Of a DNA stretch of 13,665 nt, positions 1 to 5,369 are shown one piece after another (position 1 is the first letter of the stretch; each line of letters begins with the position of its first letter). Source of the stretch: Nitrospirota bacterium (lineage in GTDB: Bacteria; Nitrospirota; Nitrospiria; Nitrospirales; UBA8639); the NCBI GenBank assembly GCA_003235785.1, contig QJYE01000491.1, forward strand, positions 1 to 13,665, in the 5' to 3' direction. Below the pieces are notes generated by a model. That model had not been told where the DNA came from, ran no database searches, and saw nothing but the letters and a program-made list of their open reading frames with translations. The translations under genes and the position numbers were made by a program.

Positions 1-555
1 CCCCTTTCGGTTTTCCAAATCCTTCACCCGTAACGTACAAAGTTCTTCGCGCCGGATGCCGTGATAGAGCAGGGTGGCAAGAATGGCCCGGTCTCGTTTT
101 CCCTTGAGCGTCTCTGGGTCTGGCCGTTCAAGCAGGTGTCTGGCTTCGGCGTCACTGATCGCCGGGGTCGTGCCCTCGTTACTGTTGGACTTGGGCCGCT
201 TCACGCCCTTCACTGGATTATGCGTGACCGCGTTGCGCTCACACAGATGATCAAACAGGGATGAAAGGGCCGAGAGCTTGCGCCGGATCGTGGCCGGACT
301 GGAGGCTTGGGTTTCTAGTTTTTTCCGCCAGGCCAGCACATGGGCGCGTGTCACGGTGCGCATGGCCTCCGGTGAGTGAATCCCCATAAAGGAGGTAAAG
401 TCCTCGATGTCGATCTTGTACGCCCGGCGCGTTTTCTGGTTGTCGATGTTCGCAAACCATTCCAGTTCGGGCGGCACGTCCGCGAGCTGCTGATATTCCG
501 CTGAGGTCAGCGTGGGCTTGGTTTTGGAAATAATCGTAGGCAGTTTTGAGGGCAT
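1..555 (-). CDS. Tyrosine recombinase / site-specific integrase, N-terminal 185 residues (cut by window edge)
   Basis: This open frame runs off the left edge, so only residues 1-185 are visible and there is no stop. Residues about 28-115 fit the SAM-like core-binding domain of XerC/XerD-type integrases (a three-helix stretch around YKIDIEDFTSFM and the helix containing TIRRKLSALSSLFDHL). The catalytic domain begins near residue 130. It shows the first catalytic arginine (R168) in GIRREELCTLRVKDL; the later K, HxxR, H/W and Tyr residues lie outside the window. The family cuts and rejoins DNA at short inverted sites through a Tyr-DNA link. The ATG at 553-555 is the first good start; the Shine-Dalgarno signal is poor. 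A 13-6-13 bp inverted repeat and two 8-bp direct repeats sit immediately upstream. The family assignment is secure. Which element it mobilises is unknown. Confidence 0.9.
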   Translation of the reverse strand, partial: MPSKLPTIISKTKPTLTSAEYQQLADVPPELEWFANIDNQKTRRAYKIDIEDFTSFMGIHSPEAMRTVTRAHVLAWRKKLETQASSPATIRRKLSALSSLFDHLCERNAVTHNPVKGVKRPKSNSNEGTTPAISDAEARHLLERPDPETLKGKRDRAILATLLYHGIRREELCTLRVKDLENRKG

Positions 556-558
556 GGC

Positions 559-576
559 TTTCTGGACTTTTCTGGA
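559..576. repeat. Two 8-bp direct repeats one helical turn apart, upstream of the integrase start
   Basis: TTTCTGGA occurs at 559-566 and again at 569-576, a 10-bp period, between the integrase start codon and the inverted repeat at 583-614. Placement on one DNA face suggests a protein-binding array, either integrase arm-type sites or an autoregulatory operator. This is inference from spacing only. Confidence 0.4.
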
Positions 577-582
577 AACCGT

Positions 583-614
583 TTAATGGTGATAACCGCT
601 TTTATCACCATTAA
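583..614. repeat. Perfect 13-bp inverted repeat with 6-bp spacer; dif-like candidate recombination site
   Basis: The arms are TTAATGGTGATAA (583-595) and TTATCACCATTAA (602-614), with spacer CCGCTT (596-601). The 13-6-13 layout and the inner ends ATAA and TTAT match the design of XerCD dif sites (11-6-11, inner ATAA/TTAT) and resemble the 13-bp arms of loxP and FRT. A further ACC/GGT pair (578-580 with 618-620) extends the symmetry with a small internal loop. The site begins 27 bp upstream of a tyrosine recombinase start codon. It could instead be an operator or a hairpin in the leader; there is no T-tract to make it a terminator. Confidence 0.6.
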
Positions 615-735
615 CCTGGTACAAAAAAGCGGATCTGAAATCCATTTCTCACATTCGTCCGGTTCAAACATCATCTTTATCCTGCTAAAAATTTGTCCCA
701 AAAATGGGATTAAAGCCTATAATCACTTTTGGTCC

Positions 736-1128
736 TTATACGGCCGGTTCAATATCCGTCTGGGAGAAGTCGTTCCCCTTAAATAACAGGGGAAGATCAT
801 TGGATTTGGCTAGAGCATAGGAAAAACAATCTCCGAAATTCAGATTTGCCGCATGACGCCCCTTGCCAAACTGACGGAAAGCCGTTCTCGCGATTTCGGC
901 CTGCTCCACATCCACCTCAGCCAATTTTATGCCTGCATGGGCTATAAACAGATCAAAATCCCGCACACCTTCATACCCCTTGCGTGCTTCTAGCACTATG
1001 GATGCTTCCACAAAACTGGCCGTCGAGATCAGACATAGTTCGGCTTTTTCAATCGCCTCATTAAACTTTCGACGCTCCGGCTCATCATGAAGAATCGCCA
1101 GGACCGCCGAGCTATCAATAACGATCAT
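736..1128 (-). CDS. vapC: VapC-type PIN-domain toxin (predicted ribonuclease)
   Basis: This is a 130-residue PIN-domain protein, a typical VapC length. The four acidic active-site positions are visible: D5 in MIVIDSSAVLAIL, E41 in SFVEAS, D100 in NFGDCFSYALA and D120 near the C-terminus in FKGNDFSQTDI. These coordinate Mg/Mn in the family, which cleaves RNA (often tRNA or rRNA) when freed from its antitoxin. The start codon overlaps the antitoxin stop in an ATGA, so the two are translationally coupled and share the promoter upstream of vapB. The gene sits beside an integrase and a dif-like site, a common setting for mobile toxin-antitoxin cargo. The target RNA cannot be read from the sequence. 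Confidence 0.92.
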   Translation of the reverse strand: MIVIDSSAVLAILHDEPERRKFNEAIEKAELCLISTASFVEASIVLEARKGYEGVRDFDLFIAHAGIKLAEVDVEQAEIARTAFRQFGKGRHAANLNFGDCFSYALAKSNDLPLLFKGNDFSQTDIEPAV

Positions 1129-1379
1129 GTCGGCAACCCCTGTTCATCGTAACCAAGAATTTCATCCGGACTCCGTTTATCCAGAACAGGTAGTGATCCA
1201 CAATGTTTGGCAATTTCATCGAGTCGATCTGCCACACTACGCCGGCGCTTGCGACGTTTGAGCGTTTCAAGGCGCACCCTCAGGGCTTCCGTAACAGCCT
1301 GAGTCTTGGTTTCGCCGGTGATGGCCGCCACTGCCTCTGCCAGTTTTTCTGCTTCCTGATTCCTGATGTTCAAGGCCAT
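1125..1379 (-). CDS. vapB: VapB-type antitoxin (PSK transcription-factor family)
   Basis: This 84-residue protein begins MALNIRNQEAEKLAEAVA and has the form of the Rv0623/PSK_trans_fac class of VapB: a short N-terminal DNA-binding section, a helix with TQAVTEALRVRLE, a basic patch (KRRKRRR), then an acidic toxin-binding tail. The ATG at 1377-1379 is chosen over one 13 codons upstream because GAGGA lies just before it. The upstream ATG would also place the promoter and operator inside the coding region. The stop overlaps the vapC start by four bases. VapB neutralises VapC and, with it, represses the operon; an inverted repeat at the predicted promoter supports this. Confidence 0.88.
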   Translation of the reverse strand: MALNIRNQEAEKLAEAVAAITGETKTQAVTEALRVRLETLKRRKRRRSVADRLDEIAKHCGSLPVLDKRSPDEILGYDEQGLPT

Positions 1380-1405
1380 AATTTCCTCATATCTACAAAA
1401 ATTAC

Positions 1406-1445
1406 TACATGTGTACATTATATTCTAAAAACTTTTTTTCTACAA
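1406..1445 (-). promoter_or_regulatory. Predicted sigma70-type promoter and operator of vapBC
   Basis: On the minus strand a -35 box TTGTAG (1440-1445) is followed by a 17-bp spacer and a perfect -10 TATAAT (1417-1422). Just downstream lies an inverted repeat TACA-TG-TGTA (1406-1415), in the place where a VapBC complex would block transcription. The start codon of vapB is about 27 bp further on. Confidence 0.6.
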
Positions 1446-1576
1446 ATTTTTCCTATTATTTTACGCACCATAAGGTGCCATGGGCTGAGAGCCAAATCCC
1501 AATACACGTTTTATCAATGTATCCTAGGAATCCTTCCCGTGGACTTATTTCAAGCCTACAGGTATGACAACAAAGA
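1440..1576. other. Non-coding stretch between vapBC and the VIT/VWA terminator
   Basis: This is AT-rich spacer upstream of the vapBC promoter. The only structure seen is a short hairpin with arms GCACC (1465-1469) and GGTGC (1474-1478) around ATAA. It has no U-run directly after it on either strand. No credible gene was found here; the 129-codon plus-strand frame through this region is antisense to vapB and lacks coding character. Confidence 0.5.
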
Positions 1577-1606
1577 CGGGCGGCTCGGGTGAATACCCGA
1601 GCCGCT
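1573..1606 (-). terminator. Strong hairpin, probable terminator of the VIT/VWA gene
   Basis: A perfect 11-bp stem, GCGGCTCGGGT (1580-1590) with ACCCGAGCCGC (1595-1605), encloses a 4-nt loop. It lies about 20 bp past the minus-strand stop at 1627. On the minus strand it is followed by a moderately T-rich run (GTCTTTGTTGT), so an intrinsic terminator is likely. The stem is GC-rich and very stable. Confidence 0.75.
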
Positions 1607-1626
1607 TAGCAGGGTCAACCTTACTA

Positions 1627-4101
1627 CTATGCCGCCGCAGGTTGCAGAATGACATAGAGAACAACTTCTAACGTAGCCAGAGCTTCTAACTGTTCGATAG
1701 GAACATACCCGATGACTAGGTGGCCTGATTTGGGTTTGGCGACAGATTTAAAGCCCACCTTTTTTAATTGTGACAGGGTTTCTTCTTTTGTATCTGTGAG
1801 CCACACTTGTATCATGACTTTTCCATCTTTGATCCTGGCTGATTCATCAGATGAAAAATCCTTTCCTTCTTTCCTTTTGTCCACCATCGTCAACAAAGCC
1901 ACATCTAATTTCGACTCTGGTTCATTGAGGGTTACCGTAGAACGATCTTCCTCTAAGGTATCCGCCATAACCGGTGGGGCCGCGCTATACGCTTCTTGAG
2001 CTGCCACGCCGCCAAGGAAACCCTGGCTCATTTTGGCTGCAGGTCTCATTGCACGATTGCGGAAACCAGCAGTCCGCTGATCATCTCGACCAAAGATCCC
2101 TTCATAACTCACGCCATCGGGTAGTTCGACGGGGACTTCTACACGCCGTGGTTGTCCGCCTTCAGTGATGATCAATTCTTCGACCGCCACAAAGGATGTG
2201 AATTGAGTCATCAATCGATAGTCTAGACCAAGTTGGGTGATGGCATTTTTCACATCCGGCTTGGGATTGCCTTGCTGAATGCCGTTGAAATCTTGCGACA
2301 TCAGATCCGCAATCTTAGTTCGGGCCCACAGCGTCGCCAAGACATCATGCTCGGGTTCAAATCCTGGGAAATCCACGTCAATCTTTCGCACCACGGAATG
2401 CCCTACAACCTTGCCGCGCAGCCGAATGGTCGCTTTTCCCGGCGTGGTATAGCGCCCGGTTAGGACCAAGGGTTTGGCGCTAAACAGATCTGGCAGACGC
2501 TTGGGGTAGACCTCTGACACATCCAGACCATCCCAATCCACCGAAATGTCTGTGAGCAACGGATGTTGCACTCGTTCATGAAACCGGCGGGCGGCTGCCG
2601 AGCCATCATCTTGCAATCCCACATATTCCACTTCGCCACGACCCTGTTCCGCCATCTTATCTAACAAAAACCGATTGACACTGGAGCCAATGCCAAAGGC
2701 AAAGACCCTGGCATTGGCGTGCTTTTGGATTTCGCCAACAATGGCCATATCATTGCCGATATACCCGTCCGTCATAAAACAGACGATTCGCAGATGTTCC
2801 TGGGAATCACTGGGATCTAATGCGGCTTGAATGGCTTTCATCATTTCCGTGCCGCCCCCACCCGAACGGGACGCCAGAAACCCTTGAGCCTTTTGGACAT
2901 TCGCCGGCGTCGCCGGCACGGGTTCCGGAAACAGAATATGCGTATCCCCCGCAAAGGTGATGAGATTAAATGTATCCCGCGGGTTGAGCCCATCAATGGC
3001 CAACCGCATGGTTTCTTTGGCCTTATCCAGCGGAAACCCCGACATGGACCCTGAGGTGTCCAAGACAAACACCAATTCCTTTGGTGTCACCTCATCCGTC
3101 TTCACGCGATCCGGCGGTTGCAACAAGAGGGTAAAAAACCCATTCTCCCCGTTGCGATGAGTTAGCACCGCATCATGAATATCTTCTCCACCCACCGTAT
3201 AGGTGAGAATAAAGTCTTTATTGGGAATCGTCGCTTCTTGTTTAAGATGCACTTCAGCCTGAGAAGCCTTCAAATGAGCAACCGCAATCTCATGGGTTGT
3301 TGACCGGATGTTGTGAATTGGCACCCCCGCATCGATTTTCACCGACAACGATAGGTCATGACCCGAACGCGTGCCCGGTTTCACCACAGATGGAGTGATA
3401 TGTGAGGCATCCGGGACTTGATCGGTGTCATACGCCCACCCGCCACCCAATGGCTGTGATGGCGGCTCTTGCGCAATGGGTTGGCCTGGGATATACCGAG
3501 GTCCCACCACCATAGGGAATACGACCGAATACCTTCCACCATCATAGGACAAGGTCTCCACATAACTGATCGTGATCGTAATCTTTTCCCCTGGCAGAAT
3601 ATTCGCCACCGATTGAGTAAAAATATTGGGACGTTCCTGATCCAACAGGCCCGCCACATTGCCGCGTCGCTTCGCCGCCTCATAAATCGCTCGAGCTTCT
3701 TCCCGTTTTTTGATCGTGCCTTTCACCACCCGATCGCCCACAGTGAGCGTCATATCATCCACCGCCGCGTTCTGTGGAAGTGGAAAGGTATAGACCGCTT
3801 CAATTTTGTCGGAATAGGGATTTTCGAACTCCTGGGTCACCTGAGCCCGTGCGAGCGGCCCACTGACCTGAATGGAGACGTCGGTGTGTTTCAGCGGAAA
3901 AGCCTGAGTCGGCTTTCCCTCGTCGTCTAACCCTCTTAACGCCCCGGACTCATCACCGACCCACTCGGCACCCGCATGAGCCACCGGAGCAGAAGTGGCG
4001 ACAAACCCTAACAATCCTCCAGCAAACAGGGCCAAGGCCCCAACCAGACCAGTACCCAGAGCCCACCCTAAAACCCGCTTCCCACGATGTTTGAATTTCA
4101 T
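1627..4101 (-). CDS. Secreted VIT-domain / von Willebrand factor A-domain protein
   Basis: An 824-residue exported protein. Residues 1-43 form a signal peptide (basic start, long hydrophobic core, AHA then GAEW). A VIT domain spans about 65-200. A VWA domain spans about 342-510 with an intact metal-ion (MIDAS) site: DTSGSMS at 348-354, T418 in GGGGTEM and D445 in MTDG. The FTSFVAVEE motif typical of bacterial VIT/VWA proteins lies near residue 635. Residues about 765-824 form an extra module ending in PAAA. I see no LPXTG-type sorting signal and no C-terminal membrane anchor. The start at 4099-4101 is preferred to one 10 codons upstream because AAGGAGGAG lies just before it. The upstream ATG would place this Shine-Dalgarno inside the gene. 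The VIT-VWA pair is usually linked to adhesion or extracytoplasmic protein contacts; the exact role is unknown. No sortase gene is adjacent. Confidence 0.92.
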   Translation of the reverse strand: MKFKHRGKRVLGWALGTGLVGALALFAGGLLGFVATSAPVAHAGAEWVGDESGALRGLDDEGKPTQAFPLKHTDVSIQVSGPLARAQVTQEFENPYSDKIEAVYTFPLPQNAAVDDMTLTVGDRVVKGTIKKREEARAIYEAAKRRGNVAGLLDQERPNIFTQSVANILPGEKITITISYVETLSYDGGRYSVVFPMVVGPRYIPGQPIAQEPPSQPLGGGWAYDTDQVPDASHITPSVVKPGTRSGHDLSLSVKIDAGVPIHNIRSTTHEIAVAHLKASQAEVHLKQEATIPNKDFILTYTVGGEDIHDAVLTHRNGENGFFTLLLQPPDRVKTDEVTPKELVFVLDTSGSMSGFPLDKAKETMRLAIDGLNPRDTFNLITFAGDTHILFPEPVPATPANVQKAQGFLASRSGGGGTEMMKAIQAALDPSDSQEHLRIVCFMTDGYIGNDMAIVGEIQKHANARVFAFGIGSSVNRFLLDKMAEQGRGEVEYVGLQDDGSAAARRFHERVQHPLLTDISVDWDGLDVSEVYPKRLPDLFSAKPLVLTGRYTTPGKATIRLRGKVVGHSVVRKIDVDFPGFEPEHDVLATLWARTKIADLMSQDFNGIQQGNPKPDVKNAITQLGLDYRLMTQFTSFVAVEELIITEGGQPRRVEVPVELPDGVSYEGIFGRDDQRTAGFRNRAMRPAAKMSQGFLGGVAAQEAYSAAPPVMADTLEEDRSTVTLNEPESKLDVALLTMVDKRKEGKDFSSDESARIKDGKVMIQVWLTDTKEETLSQLKKVGFKSVAKPKSGHLVIGYVPIEQLEALATLEVVLYVILQPAAA

Positions 4102-4205
4102 TTCTCTCCTCCTTTTGTTCCACGGCCCCATGCCGCTTCATAGGAGGAGATGGCCCCACGCCTCAAATCCTTTCAGAAAAAACCAATGTATTTTTGTAAA
4201 TTTTA

Positions 4206-4234
4206 TTGCATTTATCATTTACAGATATGATAAT
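4206..4234 (+). promoter_or_regulatory. Predicted promoter and palindromic operator of parDE
   Basis: A -35-like TTGCAT (4206-4211), a 17-bp spacer and a -10 GATAAT (4229-4234; overlapping TATGAT at 4226-4231) precede parD. A 7-bp inverted repeat TTATCAT (4212-4218) with ATGATAA (4227-4233) and an 8-bp spacer lies across the spacer and -10. That position suits autorepression by a ribbon-helix-helix antitoxin. The same AT-rich stretch must also hold the promoter of the divergent VIT/VWA gene, which I could not pick out with confidence. Confidence 0.5.
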
Positions 4235-4293
4235 AACCTTAGACCAAGAACAATCAGGGGAAATGCCTACCAAATGGAAAGGAGACGAAAGTT

Positions 4294-4560
4294 ATGGCAT
4301 CGGAAAATGTCAACGTGAGAGTGACAGGGGATCTGCGCAATCATCTCCAGCAACAGATTGGACAATATGGGCTGTATGAAAATGCCAGCGAATATATCCG
4401 GGATCTTATCCGTCGAGATCTTAAAGACCGGAAAGCTTCGTGGGAGTGGCTACGCCAGGAGCTAGAGCCAGGCCTTAGGGCCGATGAGCAGGAATTTATT
4501 CATGTGACTGCCGATGAGGTGATTCGGCGAAATACCAAACCCAAGAGGGCCAAGCTCTAA
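4294..4560 (+). CDS. parD: ParD-like antitoxin, ribbon-helix-helix (CopG/Arc-type) family
   Basis: An 88-residue protein. Residues 1-45 fit a ribbon-helix-helix fold: beta strand ENVNVRVTGDL, helix NHLQQQIGQYG, then YENASEYIRDLIRRDL, the hallmark of ParD antitoxins (the NASEYIR signature). The C-terminal half (WEWLRQELEPGLRADEQEF) is the probable toxin-wrapping tail. AAAGGAG at 4278-4284, 9 nt before the ATG, is a good ribosome site. Its stop TAA shares one base with the ParE start (TAATG), so the pair is coupled. A palindromic operator lies upstream. The call is firm at family level. Confidence 0.92.
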   Translation: MASENVNVRVTGDLRNHLQQQIGQYGLYENASEYIRDLIRRDLKDRKASWEWLRQELEPGLRADEQEFIHVTADEVIRRNTKPKRAKL

Positions 4561-4913
4561 TGGCTGGGTATCGTTTTTTCCCTACAGCCGACACACGGCA
4601 GAACGAAATTTGGGAATATTCTTCCAGCCAATGGGGGGAGAACCAGGCCAAGAAATATATTCGGAGTTTGCACCATCACCTTCAAAGACTTGCCAACAAA
4701 GAAATTCCATGGCAACGACTTCCGACACGACTACTCCTACCATTAGATTTAGATATTGGAATATTTTTTAGCCGTTACGAAAAGCATGTCATTTTTTTCC
4801 GAGAGCTCTCCAATGACGACATCGGCGTGATCAGCATTCTTCACGAAGTGATGCAGATTCCTGTTCACTTGAACAAGGACTTGGAAAAATTATTGAAAAA
4901 AGAAGAGGAATGA
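4560..4913 (+). CDS. parE: ParE/RelE-superfamily toxin
   Basis: A 117-residue protein of the RelE/ParE fold. It starts with the usual TADTRQNEIWEYSSSQWGENQAKKYI helix pair and ends with the strand set around FSRYEKHVIFFREL, DDIGVISILHEVMQIP, where the family motif is typically (V)xILHxRMD. ParE members poison DNA gyrase, while RelE relatives cut mRNA. The ParD partner makes ParE the better name. The tail is highly charged (KDLEKLLKKEEE). The gene overlaps parD by one base and ends only 3 bp before the stop of a small gene on the opposite strand. Confidence 0.9.
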   Translation: MAGYRFFPTADTRQNEIWEYSSSQWGENQAKKYIRSLHHHLQRLANKEIPWQRLPTRLLLPLDLDIGIFFSRYEKHVIFFRELSNDDIGVISILHEVMQIPVHLNKDLEKLLKKEEE

Positions 4914-4916
4914 AAA

Positions 4917-5057
4917 TCAGCGGGAAGGATTACGGCTCAGCATCAGATCCCAAAGTGTCAACCCATTGGGTTTCATCTCAGTCTGAGGGAGATCTTTAAA
5001 CCTAAAAACACCAGGATTAGGCACTTCTTCCAATTCAGTGATTGCCCACAATTCCAT
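4917..5057 (-). CDS. Small hypothetical ORF, 46 codons, overlapping the DUF2986-like gene
   Basis: This frame begins at ATG (5055-5057) inside the last codons of the upstream DUF2986-like gene, in another reading frame, and ends at TGA (4917-4919). The peptide starts MELWAITELEEVPNPG and ends with TLWDLMLSRNPSR. It is acidic at the start, with good mixed composition and no rare-codon clustering, and reads like a genuine small soluble protein rather than random frame. Ribosome site: GGAAAT about 12 nt upstream, weak. I do not recognise the family. The close packing against parE (3 bp between stops) and against DUF2986 supports a real, compact gene. Confidence 0.45.
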   Translation of the reverse strand: MELWAITELEEVPNPGVFRFKDLPQTEMKPNGLTLWDLMLSRNPSR

Positions 5058-5223
5058 TCTTTATTATTTCCGGTGGTTGCTCGTTAGCTGAATGTTCTTT
5101 GGCTTGGAGCCTGGCCCGTTCTGCCTTACAGATATACGTGTTCTTTTTTTTGGGTTGCTTCTTGGCATTCAACCTTTTTGTGATTTTCTTCAATGTTTGC
5201 TTGATCTTTTTTTGTCTGTTCAT
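5035..5223 (-). CDS. Small basic protein, DUF2986-like
   Basis: A 62-residue, strongly basic protein beginning MNRQKKIKQTLKKITKRLNAK, followed by KKKNTYICKAERARLQAKE. This resembles, from memory, the DUF2986 family of marine and environmental proteobacteria (MNRKKKI-x-TLK start and a Y-I-x-KA-[ED]-RA motif in the middle). The function of the family is unknown. The extreme lysine content and helix-forming tail would suit nucleic-acid binding, but that is inference. The ribosome site is poor (AAGGT about 15 nt upstream). A possible -10 (TATACT, minus strand, 5286-5291) lies upstream. The final codons overlap the next small ORF. Confidence 0.6.
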   Translation of the reverse strand: MNRQKKIKQTLKKITKRLNAKKQPKKKNTYICKAERARLQAKEHSANEQPPEIIKNGIVGNH

Positions 5224-5369
5224 GGTCGTGTCAGATACCTTGTCATAGATAGGAATGAGAATGCGTCATTTCGAAACTGAAGGTCAGTATACAGGCTGCT
5301 GGATCATGGCGGATAACTTTAGTGGGCACGCTTCTTTGTGAGGTAACGACTCAACGACCAGGGAAGAGG

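Noticed and set aside
694..723. TTGTCC and TATAAT resembling a plus-strand promoter
   Set aside because: The spacer is 19 bp and nothing plausible is encoded downstream on the plus strand; only minus-strand vapC follows.
1380..1418. 13-codon N-terminal extension of VapB
   Set aside because: It would include the operator; GAGGA sits before the internal ATG.
1461..1480. Possible second dif-like site (CACCATAAGGTG) right of vapBC
   Set aside because: The hairpin shares a CACCAT core with the arm at 602-614 but lacks the 6-bp spacer and ATAA/TTAT inner ends.
3469..3930. 153-codon plus-strand frame
   Set aside because: It is the antisense shadow of the VIT domain; the minus-strand frame has a full, recognisable domain set.
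4212..4233. TTATCAT/ATGATAA repeat as a second recombination site
   Set aside because: Inner and outer ends are reversed relative to dif design and it lies on the parDE promoter, so an operator is simpler.
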